Below, piece after piece: positions 29,208 to 37,991 of a DNA stretch of 64,000 nucleotides. This DNA is from Paracoccus sp. S1E-3 (GTDB lineage Bacteria > Pseudomonadota > Alphaproteobacteria > Rhodobacterales > Rhodobacteraceae): contig NZ_JACEMU010000009.1 of the NCBI RefSeq assembly GCF_013868135.1, positions 2,501 through 66,500 on the forward strand, written 5' to 3'. The notes beneath the pieces are model-generated. The model made no database searches and was not told where the DNA came from. It saw only the letters and a program-made list of their open reading frames with translations. The translations under genes were made by a program, and so were the position numbers. The stretch's first letter is position 1, and each line of letters begins with the position of its first letter.

Positions 29208-31258
29208 CAGTCCCTCATGAAGTTCGGAGTGTAAGCCCGCCGTTTCCGGCGCGGCGTGGTCAGAGTCCCGGCTTTGGGCTGGGCCGGGTCGGGTGGTGTG
29301 GGAGCCGCGGGCACGGCTGCGGGCAGGCGCGTTTCCACGCCCGCCTGCGCTTCGAGCCGCCGCCAGGTCGCCTCGTCCCACCGGTCGGCGCCGAGGATCC
29401 ACGCCGCGGCGCGGGCATAGACCCGGCAGTCCAGCGCCTCGTTCCGCTCGCGCATCTTCTGCCATTCCTGATGGGCATAGCCGCGCTTGTTGCGGATGGT
29501 GACCAGCTGCTCGGCCACCAGCTGCTTCAGCCATTCGGTGTCGGCCCAGCCGGGCAGGTGGATCGTGCCGGGGGCATCGAGCACCCCCGTAGCGCGGTCC
29601 TCGTCTGAGGGCCGTTCGATCCGCATGAACCGGTAGGTCTCCGCCTTGAACGTCGCCGTGGCCACCGACCAGAGCCGCGCGCCCCGGCGCAGGCGTTTGC
29701 CACCGATGGTGGCATCGACGAAGGTCGGGCCAGAGACCGGCGCCGACCGGTTGAACCCCTCGAGGCCTTTCAGCGGCGCCACCTGTTCGAACCCGAGCTT
29801 GCGCGACCATGCGTAGACCGCCGCAGCCTCATAACCGGTGTCGATGCCCAGCCGCGCCACGGTCATGAACGCGCCGTTGGCGTGCTGCCAGGACTGGCCG
29901 AGCAGCGCTGTCAGCTTGTCCCAGGCGGCCGGATCATCAGGCCCGCCCGGGATCACGATGTGATCGACGAGCCAGGACTCGAGGCCGCGGCTCCAGGCCC
30001 AGATGTCGACCTCGATCCGGTCCCTCTGGACGTCGGCACCGGCCGTCAGGAACAGCCCGGCCATCGGCACGGTGCCGGGCTTCCACGCCTCGCGCCGATC
30101 CGCCAGCCGCTGCCATTCCGGTGCGTCGCCAGACTCGACCCATGTCTCGCCCAGAAGCGTGTTGCGCGCCGCGCGCAGCGTCTCGTCCGACCCTTGGGCC
30201 GCCAGCCATTCCCGCGCGACGTCGGACCAGCTTTTCCACCCGAGCGGCGAATAGAGCGCCGAGAGGTGGAACCCGATAGCCTTCGGATCCTTGGAAACCG
30301 CCGTCGCCCGCCATTCGCCGCGGGCGAGCATCTCGGTCTTGTGGTGCTCGGCGATGGGCATCTCGCAGCCCTCGCAGTGATAGGCCGCCGTTTCCGGTCG
30401 GCCCTTCACCCAGCGCAGGCGGTCGAACTGCAGCCATTGCATCGCCCCGCAATGCGGGCAGGGAACGAAGTAGCGCCTCTGGTCGGAGGCTTCGAATTCC
30501 CGCTCGATCCGGGACAGCCCCCGGATCGTCGGGGTCGAGACCATGAAGACCTTGCGCCGGTGCGAGAAGGTGGTGGTCCGCGCTTCGGCCAGCGTGACAG
30601 GATCACCTTCCTCGTCGGCCGAGGCCGGATAGGCATCGACTTCGTCCAGAAACACATAGCGCGCAGGCATCGACCGCAGGCCGGTGGCGGAATTGGCCCC
30701 GGTCAGCACCAAGATGCCGCCGGGAAACTCCTTCGACAGCATCGAATTCCCGGCATCCCGCGACCGTGCCGGGTTCACCCGTTCGCGGAGCGCCGGGCTG
30801 TCCGCGATCAGAGGGTCCAAACGCCCCCGTGAGGTGCGCTTGGTCAGTTCCAGGCTCGGCAGCACCGCCAGCATTGGCCCCGGCGCGTGATGGATGACGA
30901 AGCCGATCCAGTTGTTCCCGGCCTCGGTCGCCCCAACCTGCGCGGCCTTCATGAAGGTGATGCGCTGGGCCGGATGGCTGGGCGACAGCGCATCCATGAT
31001 CTCGCGCAGGTAGGGCGCGCGGGCGGTGCGATAGCGCCCCGGCTCCGCCGCGCCCCGCGACGACAGCCAGCGATGCTGATCCGCCCATTCCGACACCGTC
31101 AGGTTCGGATCGGGCCGCATCCCCTGCCGCCACACCCGCAGCAGGTCTTCAGCACCGTCGAATCCGAGGTCGAGACCTGCGGTCAGATCGTTGTCATCGT
31201 ACTCATCATGCAAGCGAGACCCTGAGGTCGGCGAGGGCGTCGAGCTGTTCGCGGACAT
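29207..31258 (-). CDS. terminase large subunit (GpA family)
   Basis: A 683-residue packaging motor. The ATPase part has the deviant Walker A KAAQVGATEAGNNW and Walker B YVFLDEVDAY, followed by the motif VFMVSTPTIRGLSRIE. A zinc knuckle follows (CPHC...CEGC), then the nuclease part begins with GADVQRDRIEVDIWAW. Length and order match lambda gpA relatives. The frame overlaps the small-subunit gene by 53 bases. A TTG at 31213, five codon positions after the small-subunit stop, is an alternative start that removes the overlap. Confidence 0.95.
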   Translation of the reverse strand: MSANSSTPSPTSGSRLHDEYDDNDLTAGLDLGFDGAEDLLRVWRQGMRPDPNLTVSEWADQHRWLSSRGAAEPGRYRTARAPYLREIMDALSPSHPAQRITFMKAAQVGATEAGNNWIGFVIHHAPGPMLAVLPSLELTKRTSRGRLDPLIADSPALRERVNPARSRDAGNSMLSKEFPGGILVLTGANSATGLRSMPARYVFLDEVDAYPASADEEGDPVTLAEARTTTFSHRRKVFMVSTPTIRGLSRIEREFEASDQRRYFVPCPHCGAMQWLQFDRLRWVKGRPETAAYHCEGCEMPIAEHHKTEMLARGEWRATAVSKDPKAIGFHLSALYSPLGWKSWSDVAREWLAAQGSDETLRAARNTLLGETWVESGDAPEWQRLADRREAWKPGTVPMAGLFLTAGADVQRDRIEVDIWAWSRGLESWLVDHIVIPGGPDDPAAWDKLTALLGQSWQHANGAFMTVARLGIDTGYEAAAVYAWSRKLGFEQVAPLKGLEGFNRSAPVSGPTFVDATIGGKRLRRGARLWSVATATFKAETYRFMRIERPSDEDRATGVLDAPGTIHLPGWADTEWLKQLVAEQLVTIRNKRGYAHQEWQKMRERNEALDCRVYARAAAWILGADRWDEATWRRLEAQAGVETRLPAAVPAAPTPPDPAQPKAGTLTTPRRKRRAYTPNFMRD

Positions 31259-31742
31259 GGGCTTCCAGCACCCTCTGCATGATCGCGGTCTCGATCGTCA
31301 CCGATGCCCCGGATTGCCGTTCCACCTCCGCCATGATTTGTGCCGCCATCAGCGCGGCCACCCGTCCGGGCCAGGTCACCCAGACATCCCGTTCCTGCCG
31401 TGCCAGGCGAAACACCAGCGTTTCCGCCCGCGCGCGGTCGACCAGCGTGCCCTTCTTCTTCTGGACCGCCAGTTGGCGTTCCTGCGCAGCGTAGACCGTC
31501 AGCGCCGTGCGGGCCTTGATATACGAAGTCGTATCGCCGGGGCCGCTCGACAGCCCATCGCCACCGAGAGACCGGCGCTGCTGGTCGGGGTCCGTCATCT
31601 CCGCCCGCCGCACATCCGAGGCTGCGGCGTTGATCGACCCGTCGTCATGGACCACCAGCCGCCCGTTCTTGCGCGCCTTCTGCACCCCGCCGCGCGACAG
31701 ACCGGAATGGGCCGCGTACTCACGTTCGCTCATGCCTTTCAT
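31206..31742 (-). CDS. terminase small subunit-like DNA-binding protein
   Basis: A 178-residue protein with an N-terminal winged-helix-like segment (MSEREYAAHSGLSRGGVQKA) as in lambda Nu1, which recognises the packaging site. The rest is helical. It precedes the large subunit, as expected. I chose the ATG at 31742; an ATG at 31733 is equally plausible, while the TTG at 31790 is less likely. Upstream lies a perfect 7-bp inverted repeat. Confidence 0.85.
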   Translation of the reverse strand: MKGMSEREYAAHSGLSRGGVQKARKNGRLVVHDDGSINAAASDVRRAEMTDPDQQRRSLGGDGLSSGPGDTTSYIKARTALTVYAAQERQLAVQKKKGTLVDRARAETLVFRLARQERDVWVTWPGRVAALMAAQIMAEVERQSGASVTIETAIMQRVLEAHVREQLDALADLRVSLA

Positions 31743-31787
31743 GGCGCGGTGATGCCTATCAAGATATTGAAAATAAACAGGAAAAGG

Positions 31788-31806
31788 CAATCAATCCCGT
31801 TGATTG
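31788..31806. promoter_or_regulatory. palindromic operator candidate between divergent phage genes
   Basis: CAATCAA (31788-31794) and TTGATTG (31800-31806) are exact reverse complements around 5 bases. They lie in the AT-rich intergenic region between the leftward terminase operon and the rightward small-gene cluster, where a control site for late transcription is expected. It could also be part of the packaging (cos) region. Confidence 0.5.
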
Positions 31807-31876
31807 TCTCCCCCTCCGGAGCGATTCTGTCGTCCATCAACAGGCCGCATCGCGCCGATCCCAGGAGGGCTTCACC

Positions 31877-32092
31877 GTGTCCACGACCACCATCCGCATC
31901 GACTACTCCACCCTTCCCGAGGGGTTCGACCTGAGCCGCCCGGACGCCATCGCCGAGGTCATCGAGCAGGCACTGCGCGAGAGCGGGATCCCAGCCGAGG
32001 CCTCCGACGTCCTGTCGCACCTCAAGATCGAGCTGCCCACCGCCCAGCTTGGTGCCGCCAGCCGCGCGCTGGCCGAGATGCGGCTGATCTGA
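31877..32092 (+). CDS. 71-residue hypothetical phage protein
   Basis: A GTG start at 31877 is preceded by GGAGGG with a 7-base spacing. The protein begins VSTTTIRIDYSTLPEGFDLS and continues as two amphipathic helices; no family was recognised. It opens a short rightward cluster, with the next two genes on the same strand. An 11-base sequence, CCGGAGCGATT, occurs before it (31816-31826) and again at its stop (32093-32103). Confidence 0.7.
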   Translation: MSTTTIRIDYSTLPEGFDLSRPDAIAEVIEQALRESGIPAEASDVLSHLKIELPTAQLGAASRALAEMRLI

Positions 32093-32203
32093 CCGGAGCG
32101 ATTAGAAAGCACTGATATTGCTCCGATTCGCCTACGATCATTCGCCCGACAGAGCGATTGTGTTCGCACCAGAACGATGCAACTCACCGAAGGATGCCCC
32201 GCC

Positions 32204-32428
32204 ATGACCACCCGCCGCGCCGTCGACAACTCCAAGGCTCTCGACGCCTTCATCGCAGCCAAGGCAGAGATCGACGTGATGCTGGAGCGCCTGAAGGCCC
32301 TCAGCGACGACCATTTCGAGACCCACCCCGATGAGATCCATTGGGGCCATGTCGGCACTCTGAAGCACTACGCGGGCCTGCTGCGCCAGATCACCGACAG
32401 CGCCTTCAAGGAAGGCGAACACGCCTGA
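32204..32428 (+). CDS. 74-residue hypothetical phage protein
   Basis: Starts MTTRRAVDNSKALDAFIAAK at 32204 after GAAGGA. The upstream ATG-like extension to 32177 is less likely. The protein is acidic and helical, with HWGHVGTLKHYAGLLRQI near the C-terminus. No function recognised. It sits between the 71-residue protein and the DUF3489 gene. Confidence 0.7.
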   Translation: MTTRRAVDNSKALDAFIAAKAEIDVMLERLKALSDDHFETHPDEIHWGHVGTLKHYAGLLRQITDSAFKEGEHA

Positions 32429-32565
32429 CGCGCCCACACGGCGCGACGGCCGCCCCGTGCGATGACGGGGGTGAGCCCGGACCGTGGCCCCAGTGGGGCC
32501 GCGTAAGCCGGGCGAACGTCCGTAGAAGGCCCGCAGATCGCGCGCCCAAAGCCACGGAGGCCCCG

Positions 32566-33144
32566 ATGACCACCCCGTCCGACACCCAGTCCCTGATCCT
32601 GTCCCGCGCCGCGACCCGGCCCGGCAACCTCGCCCTGCCGCTGCCCGAGGGGCTGGTCGGCGCCGCCGCCAAGATGGTCGTCGGCAAGATGATCGCCCGC
32701 GGCTGGCTTGAAGAGGTCGAGGCCAACCTGCGTCGCGGCGAGACGATGTGGCGCGAGACCGGCGACGGTCACGGCACCACGCTGATCGCTACCGCGGCTG
32801 GGCTGGAGGCCATCGGGATCGAGCCGCTGGCGGCCAGCGCTTTCGCCAGCGCGCGGAAGGCCAAGCCGAAGCCGGACCCGGCACAGATACCCGACGACAC
32901 CGACACCGCGAAACCCGTGGCCATCCGCGCTGGCACCAAGCAGGCCCAGATCATCGCCATGCTCCAGCGCCCCGAGGGGGCGACGGTCGCCGAGATGGTC
33001 GAGGCGACAGGATGGTTGGCGCACACGGTCAGGGGCTCGATCTCGGGGGCGCTGAAGAAGAAGCTGGGTCTGCCCATCGCCGCCGAGAAAGTCGAGGGCA
33101 GGGGGACGGTCTATCGGATTGGGTACGGCATCTACGGCACATAG
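32566..33144 (+). CDS. DUF3489-family protein
   Basis: A 192-residue protein. The C-terminal part holds the DUF3489 pattern (GTKQAQIIAMLQRPEGATVAE, then WLAHTVRGSISGALKKKLGL), a winged-helix-like fold. The N-terminal half contains a second helical region (GAAAKMVVGKMIARGWLEEV). The ATG at 32566 is preceded by CGGAGG. DUF3489 genes are common in alphaproteobacterial prophages; a DNA-binding role is likely but unproven. Confidence 0.85.
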   Translation: MTTPSDTQSLILSRAATRPGNLALPLPEGLVGAAAKMVVGKMIARGWLEEVEANLRRGETMWRETGDGHGTTLIATAAGLEAIGIEPLAASAFASARKAKPKPDPAQIPDDTDTAKPVAIRAGTKQAQIIAMLQRPEGATVAEMVEATGWLAHTVRGSISGALKKKLGLPIAAEKVEGRGTVYRIGYGIYGT

Positions 33145-33240
33145 CCACCTGTCGGCTGCTCTCCATCCTGTGTCCGCACGTTACGTTATCCTCGTTCTCC
33201 AGTGCGACTGAAGACTCCCTGAAGGCCACTGTTGGTACAT

Positions 33241-33837
33241 CTAGTTCTCGGTGTGGACGGCTCCCAAAGCAGCCGAGGGTATCAACGCCAACACGGCGGC
33301 CAACTCGGCCTCTTGGACGAGGAAAGGCATGCGTGCCGTTCCATAATGCCTTGCAAGATGGAAGCGGTGCATTCCTCCCTCAATATGAATTTGACCTTGG
33401 ACCTCCCTGAGCAAGGGCGGTGTCACAGCAGTCCCCTGCAGCCACCGATATGCGATACCGCAGCTCTTCCTTTTGTATTGCGTATGCCATGGACCCTTAT
33501 CCCTGCTTGCAGCGGTCGTGAGCCTGCGATTCACCTCGTCGATATCGGCTTCGATTATGACGAAAGCGGCTGACGCGTGATCGCCAGGATACGCTCCGTC
33601 GAGCGCGAGATAGAATTTTTCTGGGGTCAGGTCCCACACTGCTTTTAGGGCAGTAGGGATGTTCTTTTTTCCACGGCACCAGGTGCGGAGTGTGCGCTCT
33701 TCGTCCGCACGGGCTACTTCGAAAGCTTCGTCTCTTTTCCCCACCGCTACTTCTTTGGCGGTGTTCATGATTAGGCCACGTGCCAAAAGCCGCTTGATCT
33801 CGTCAAAGTTCCGCTCGTTTTCTGTGTCAGCAGGCAT
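33241..33837 (-). CDS. hypothetical protein with a degenerate ParB-like box
   Basis: A 198-residue protein of lower GC than its neighbours, between DUF3489 and the methyltransferase genes. The N-terminus is highly charged and helical. Near residues 152-178 the stretch HIEGGMHRFHLARHYGTARM resembles the G-x-HR-x3-A box of ParB/sulfiredoxin-like domains, as also found in the adjacent methyltransferases. No catalytic function can be assigned. Composition and isolation suggest a moron. Confidence 0.7.
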   Translation of the reverse strand: MPADTENERNFDEIKRLLARGLIMNTAKEVAVGKRDEAFEVARADEERTLRTWCRGKKNIPTALKAVWDLTPEKFYLALDGAYPGDHASAAFVIIEADIDEVNRRLTTAASRDKGPWHTQYKRKSCGIAYRWLQGTAVTPPLLREVQGQIHIEGGMHRFHLARHYGTARMPFLVQEAELAAVLALIPSAALGAVHTEN

Positions 33838-33895
33838 TTCGTTTCGGACCCTTTAGGCCAACATCGCTCTGTCTAAATCAAAATGTATGGGTCCA

Positions 33896-35236
33896 TTATC
33901 CGATCTGGTCAATCGATGGTCGCTCTGCCGTCCGCCCCGTCGCCATCTCCCACCTCCGCACCGCGATATCGCAATAGACCGGGTCCAACTCCACCGCGCA
34001 GCAGCGCCTCCCGGTGCGTTCAGCGGCGATCAGCTGGGTGCCGGAGCCACAGAACGGCTCGAACACCAGGTCGCCGTGGGAAGTGAAGGCCACCAGCACG
34101 GCCTCGACCAGCGCGACGGGAAACACGGCCGGGTGCGATCCGGCCGCACCCAGCCCGCCCTTGTGCCGCATGATCCGGAATACGCTGTCGGGGATGCGGT
34201 GGCTCTGGATCGCGTTTCCGTAGCCGGTCTTGCGATGGACCGTGCCGTCGGCCCCGCGCAGACCGCCGCCGCCGAGGGTCTCGCCCGCGTGCTTGCTCTC
34301 GACCGTCTTGTTCGGCTTCCGCGGCTTGCGGTTGAAGTGGAAGATGAACTCGTGCGAGGGCGCCAGGCGGCCGTTCCAGTCGCCCGGCAGGCCGGGCCCC
34401 TGGTCCCAGACATACCAGCCGAAGCGCCGCCAGCCCTGCGCGCGCATCCAGTCGACCCAGCCCTCCCAATACGGGATCCATTCGCCATCGCGATGGACGA
34501 GGCCGAGGTTGACCAGCAGTTGGGCATCGGCGGTGACCGGCGCTGCGGCAAATACGCCCTGCATCAGCGCATCCCAATCGCCGACCTTTTCCTTCGCCGC
34601 GCCATAGTCGCGCTGCTGGGCATAGGGCGGCGAGGTAAACATCAGCGCCGCCTGCGCCCGATCCATCAGTCGCGCCACCACGGCGGGGTTGGTCGCATCG
34701 CCGCAGATCAGGCGGTGATCGCCCAGCGCCCAGATGTCGCCGGGGCGGGTGATCGGATCGGCCGGGGCCTCGGGGATGGTGTCGGCGGTGTCATCGTCGA
34801 TTGGCGCGGGGTCGTCGGCATCGTGCAGCAGCGCGTCCAGTTCATCCTCCGGGATGCCGATCAGCCCCAGGTCGAAGTCCTCGGCCATCAGGCCCCGCAG
34901 TTCCTCGAGCAGCAGCGCCTCGTCCCACCCGCCCAGTTCGGTCAGCTTGTTGTCGGCGATGCGATAGGCCCGGCGTTGCGCCTCGGTCAGATGGCCCAGC
35001 ACGATGACCGGAGCCTCGACCAGCCCGAGCTGGACTGCGGCCAGGACGCGACCATGGCCCGCGATCAACTCGCCATCCGCACCGACGAGGCAGGGGACGG
35101 TCCAGCCGAATTCCGCCATGCTGGCGGCAATCTTCGCCACCTGATCGGCATCGTGGGTTTTCGCATTGCGGGCATAGGGGCGAAGGCGCGCAAGCGGCCA
35201 GTGCTCGATCCGGCCGGGCAGGAGGGGCGCGTTCAT
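33896..35236 (-). CDS. ParB-domain DNA methyltransferase, SPPY type
   Basis: A 446-residue protein joining an N-terminal ParB-like domain (residues ~10-100, with LIAGHGRVLAAVQLG) to a beta-class amino-methyltransferase. The catalytic motif is TSPPYA, a form common for N4-cytosine enzymes. The S-adenosylmethionine motif is FEPFCGSGTQ near the C-terminus. The start overlaps the preceding methyltransferase stop (ATGA). Phages use such enzymes to modify their DNA against restriction; no cognate endonuclease gene is adjacent. Confidence 0.92.
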   Translation of the reverse strand: MNAPLLPGRIEHWPLARLRPYARNAKTHDADQVAKIAASMAEFGWTVPCLVGADGELIAGHGRVLAAVQLGLVEAPVIVLGHLTEAQRRAYRIADNKLTELGGWDEALLLEELRGLMAEDFDLGLIGIPEDELDALLHDADDPAPIDDDTADTIPEAPADPITRPGDIWALGDHRLICGDATNPAVVARLMDRAQAALMFTSPPYAQQRDYGAAKEKVGDWDALMQGVFAAAPVTADAQLLVNLGLVHRDGEWIPYWEGWVDWMRAQGWRRFGWYVWDQGPGLPGDWNGRLAPSHEFIFHFNRKPRKPNKTVESKHAGETLGGGGLRGADGTVHRKTGYGNAIQSHRIPDSVFRIMRHKGGLGAAGSHPAVFPVALVEAVLVAFTSHGDLVFEPFCGSGTQLIAAERTGRRCCAVELDPVYCDIAVRRWEMATGRTAERPSIDQIG

Positions 35237-36495
35237 GCCGCGAGCCGCTTGGCCTTGAGGGCGGCGAAGGTATCGCCGGTTCCCGCCAGAAGGGCCTCCT
35301 GACCGGTGAAGGACTGCCAGCGCTCGATGGCCACGTCGACATACGCCGGGTTCAACTCGACCCCGAAGCAGATGCGCCCCGTCGTCTCCGCCGCGATCAG
35401 CGTCGTGCCGGATCCCATGAAGGGTTCATAGACGGCCTGGCCGGGGCTGGAATTGTTCAGGATCGGGCGGCGCATGCATTCGACCGGCTTCTGCGTGCCA
35501 TGCACCGTGTCAGCGTCCTGATCACGGTTGGCGATCTGCCACAGCGTCGTCTGCTTGCGGTCGCCCGCCCAGTGACCCTTGCCCTTGGCACGCACGGCAT
35601 ACCAGCAGGGTTCGTGCTGCCAGTGGTAATCGCCGCGGCTGAGAACCAGCCGGTCCTTGGCCCAGATGATCTGCGACCGGATGGCGAAGCCCGCGGCCGC
35701 CAGGCTTTCGGCCACGGTCGCGGCATGCAGCGCCCCGTGCCAGATATAGGCCACGTCGCCGGGGAACAGCTCCCATGCTTCGCGCCAGTCGGCGCGATCG
35801 TCGTTCAGCACCTTGCCGGTGCGTTTGGTCTTCGCCGCGCCAGCCTGGTTTCGCCAGGAGGGATCGTACTCCACGCCATACGGCGGGTCGGTAACCATAA
35901 GCACGGGGCGCACGTCACCCAGCAGCCGCCCGACCACATCGGCCAAGGTGCTGTCACCGCAGATCAGCCGGTGCGCGCCCAGCTGCCAGAGATCGCCCGG
36001 CACCGAAACTGGCGTGACCGGAAGCTCGGGCACATCGTCCTCGCCCTCGACCGGGCCATCGCCGCCCAGCGCCTCCGGATCTCGCAGCAGCGCGTCAAGC
36101 TCATCATCGCTGATGCCGAGCAGGGTCAGGTCGAAATCCTCGGCCAGCAGCCCCGCGATCTCGTCGCGCAAGATCGCCTCATCCCATTCGCCCAGTTCCG
36201 TCAGCTTGTTGTCGGCGATCCGGTAGGCCCGGCGTTCCGCCTCGTCGAGATGGCTGAGCCGGATCACCGGCACCTCGGTCAGGCCGAGCATCGTGGCGGC
36301 CAGCACCCGGCCATGGCCCGCGATCAGCTCGCCGTCGTCGGCCACCATGCAGGGGACGGTCCAGCCGAACTTGGCCATGCTGGCGGCGATCTTAGCCACC
36401 TGGTCGTCGCCATGCATCTTGGCATTGCGGGCATAGGGGCGCAGCCGGGCAATCGGCCAGGATTCTACCTGGCTCGGCGCGAAGACGAGGTCCAT
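35233..36495 (-). CDS. ParB-domain DNA methyltransferase, DPPY type
   Basis: A 420-residue paralogue of the downstream gene: ParB-like domain with LIAGHGRVLAATMLG, linker, then a beta-class methyltransferase with TDPPYG and YEPFMGSGTTL. The DPPY form favours N6-adenine methylation, so the tandem pair probably modifies two different sites. The N-terminal halves are close to each other, indicating duplication followed by divergence of the catalytic half. A hairpin with T-run lies 38 bases upstream of the start. Confidence 0.92.
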   Translation of the reverse strand: MDLVFAPSQVESWPIARLRPYARNAKMHGDDQVAKIAASMAKFGWTVPCMVADDGELIAGHGRVLAATMLGLTEVPVIRLSHLDEAERRAYRIADNKLTELGEWDEAILRDEIAGLLAEDFDLTLLGISDDELDALLRDPEALGGDGPVEGEDDVPELPVTPVSVPGDLWQLGAHRLICGDSTLADVVGRLLGDVRPVLMVTDPPYGVEYDPSWRNQAGAAKTKRTGKVLNDDRADWREAWELFPGDVAYIWHGALHAATVAESLAAAGFAIRSQIIWAKDRLVLSRGDYHWQHEPCWYAVRAKGKGHWAGDRKQTTLWQIANRDQDADTVHGTQKPVECMRRPILNNSSPGQAVYEPFMGSGTTLIAAETTGRICFGVELNPAYVDVAIERWQSFTGQEALLAGTGDTFAALKAKRLAA

Positions 36496-36532
36496 GGGAT
36501 GGGGCTCGGGATGTGGAGGAGGGAAATGAAAA

Positions 36533-36560
36533 GCGCCCGCGAGGGGGTTCCTCCGGGCGC
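36533..36560 (-). terminator. Rho-independent terminator or attenuator before the methyltransferase pair
   Basis: On the minus strand GCGCCCG and CGGGCGC close a stem of about 11 bp with one bulge, followed by TTTTC. It ends 38 bases before the methyltransferase start at 36495. It would stop transcripts arriving from the exonuclease-BRCT gene, or act as a leader attenuator for the methyltransferases. Confidence 0.65.
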
Positions 36561-36657
36561 AATTCTTCGATGATCAAGGGGTAGGTCAATGGGGGCAGGT
36601 CTGTCAACCCGAAAAGTGAAGCGGATTCAACAGCTTCTAATGAATTGGCTTTTCGGC

Positions 36658-36805
36658 GTGGCTTCTGCCCACCTAGCTTCCCCGAAGGTGGCTTCCCTGG
36701 CTTCCCGCCGGGAATCCACCCCCGCCAGATCGTGATTCCGCAAGCCGCTGATCTGACTCAGGAATTCCGGCATCAGCGCGCAAGGTGGCTTCCGCCTGGC
36801 TTCCC
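36658..36805. repeat. degenerate GTGGCTTC/CTGGCTTCCC repeats in a non-coding stretch
   Basis: The 36561-36891 gap has no convincing gene. Within it GTGGCTTC occurs at 36658, 36688 and 36785. Each is followed by CTxGCTTCCC after a short spacer, and the copies 36685-36706 and 36782-36805 share AAGGTGGCTTCC. Function unknown; they may be protein-binding repeats or the remains of duplicated sequence. Confidence 0.45.
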
Positions 36806-36891
36806 CGGTGAAAATGCCTGACGCTATCGAACCGCCGCGCTGCGCCCCCCCGCATACGTTCGGGGCCGGGGAGGAACCAGAGGAGGGGGGA

Positions 36892-37899
36892 TCAGCTTGC
36901 TTTCGATTTAGCCACGAGGGATTTGAAGGCGCTCTCGCCAATAATGCGAATGGGATGCCCCGCCCTCTGCATGTCTTCGGCCTTCCGGTGCTTGCTGCTC
37001 TTAGTGTGCCCTGCAAGCACGCTCAAATCTTGGTCACCTACAACCAAATGGGTCGTCTCCTTGGTCACGCCAGCCTTCACGGACATACCTGCGCGGGCAG
37101 CAAGCTCGGCTGCTTCGCTTCTGGACATTCCCAATGCGCCGGTGAAGACCACCACAGACCCGGCCAGTACGCCTGTCGGGTCGCCGTCCATGGTGATCGC
37201 GGCTGAGTAGCTCTTTCTGGCGGCCGGTTTGATCAGTTCTTCAAACGGAAGGCGAAGATGGAGCTCGGCGTGCAGCACGACCAATGCGGCTGCGCGGGCA
37301 TCTTCGCCTGCATCATGGTGGTGGAACTGAAGGTTCAGCGTTCGCTTGAGGTTCGCCAATCCGTGCCCGCCGTTACCCTTCAACTCGGGCCACGCCCGTC
37401 TCGCGATCTGGACGCTGTCGGCCCAGCGCAGGTCAGGGGCGTCGATGCCGCAGAAACTGCAGGCGGCATTCATTGCCTGCTTGTCGAAGTTGCTATGCTG
37501 GATGAGATGGTGGCGCGACAGCAAAGGGAGCAAAGCATCCAAGGCGTCAGGGAACCGCGGTGCATCCGCCACATGGTCCGGGCCAATGCCATGGAGCTGG
37601 ATGTTGAAGGCGTCGAACCTGGTGCCGGGATTGACCAGCATGGAGAAGGTCTGGATCTGGTTGTCGGGTTGAACGCAGGCCAGGCCGATCTGGCAGATGC
37701 TGGCGGCATCACTGCAAGCGGTTTCGACATCCAGCGCGACGAAGCGGAAGCTGCCCTCCGGCACCCTGACCGCGCGCGATAATGCTGGTCTGGCGGGAGC
37801 ACGGATGATCGGAGATGGCCGAAATTCCTCCAAGGGTGCGGGCTGGTTCTGTTGGGTCGGTTTTGGGGTGCGGCCGAACAGCCAGTTAAAAGGCGCCAT
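36892..37899 (-). CDS. DEDD exonuclease with C-terminal BRCT domain
   Basis: A 335-residue protein. The exonuclease domain of the DnaQ type has FVALDVETA (Asp, Glu), SNFDKQAM (Asp) and HHDAGEDARAAA (His, Asp), the DEDDh set. A BRCT domain occupies the last ~85 residues (GSVVVFTGALGMSRSEAAEL, THLVVGDQDLSV). ATG 37899 is chosen over a TTG at 37935. Exonuclease-BRCT fusions of this kind are seen in bacterial genomes and are thought to act in repair or end processing. Here it lies between phage methyltransferases and the type I RM locus. Confidence 0.88.
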   Translation of the reverse strand: MAPFNWLFGRTPKPTQQNQPAPLEEFRPSPIIRAPARPALSRAVRVPEGSFRFVALDVETACSDAASICQIGLACVQPDNQIQTFSMLVNPGTRFDAFNIQLHGIGPDHVADAPRFPDALDALLPLLSRHHLIQHSNFDKQAMNAACSFCGIDAPDLRWADSVQIARRAWPELKGNGGHGLANLKRTLNLQFHHHDAGEDARAAALVVLHAELHLRLPFEELIKPAARKSYSAAITMDGDPTGVLAGSVVVFTGALGMSRSEAAELAARAGMSVKAGVTKETTHLVVGDQDLSVLAGHTKSSKHRKAEDMQRAGHPIRIIGESAFKSLVAKSKAS

Positions 37900-37991
37900 G
37901 CAGAAACTGCTCCCCAAAATACCGCAACCGACCAATTGTTTCTGCTAGGGGCACGGCTTTCATCGTATGATCATGATCTTCAGCTTCGGGT

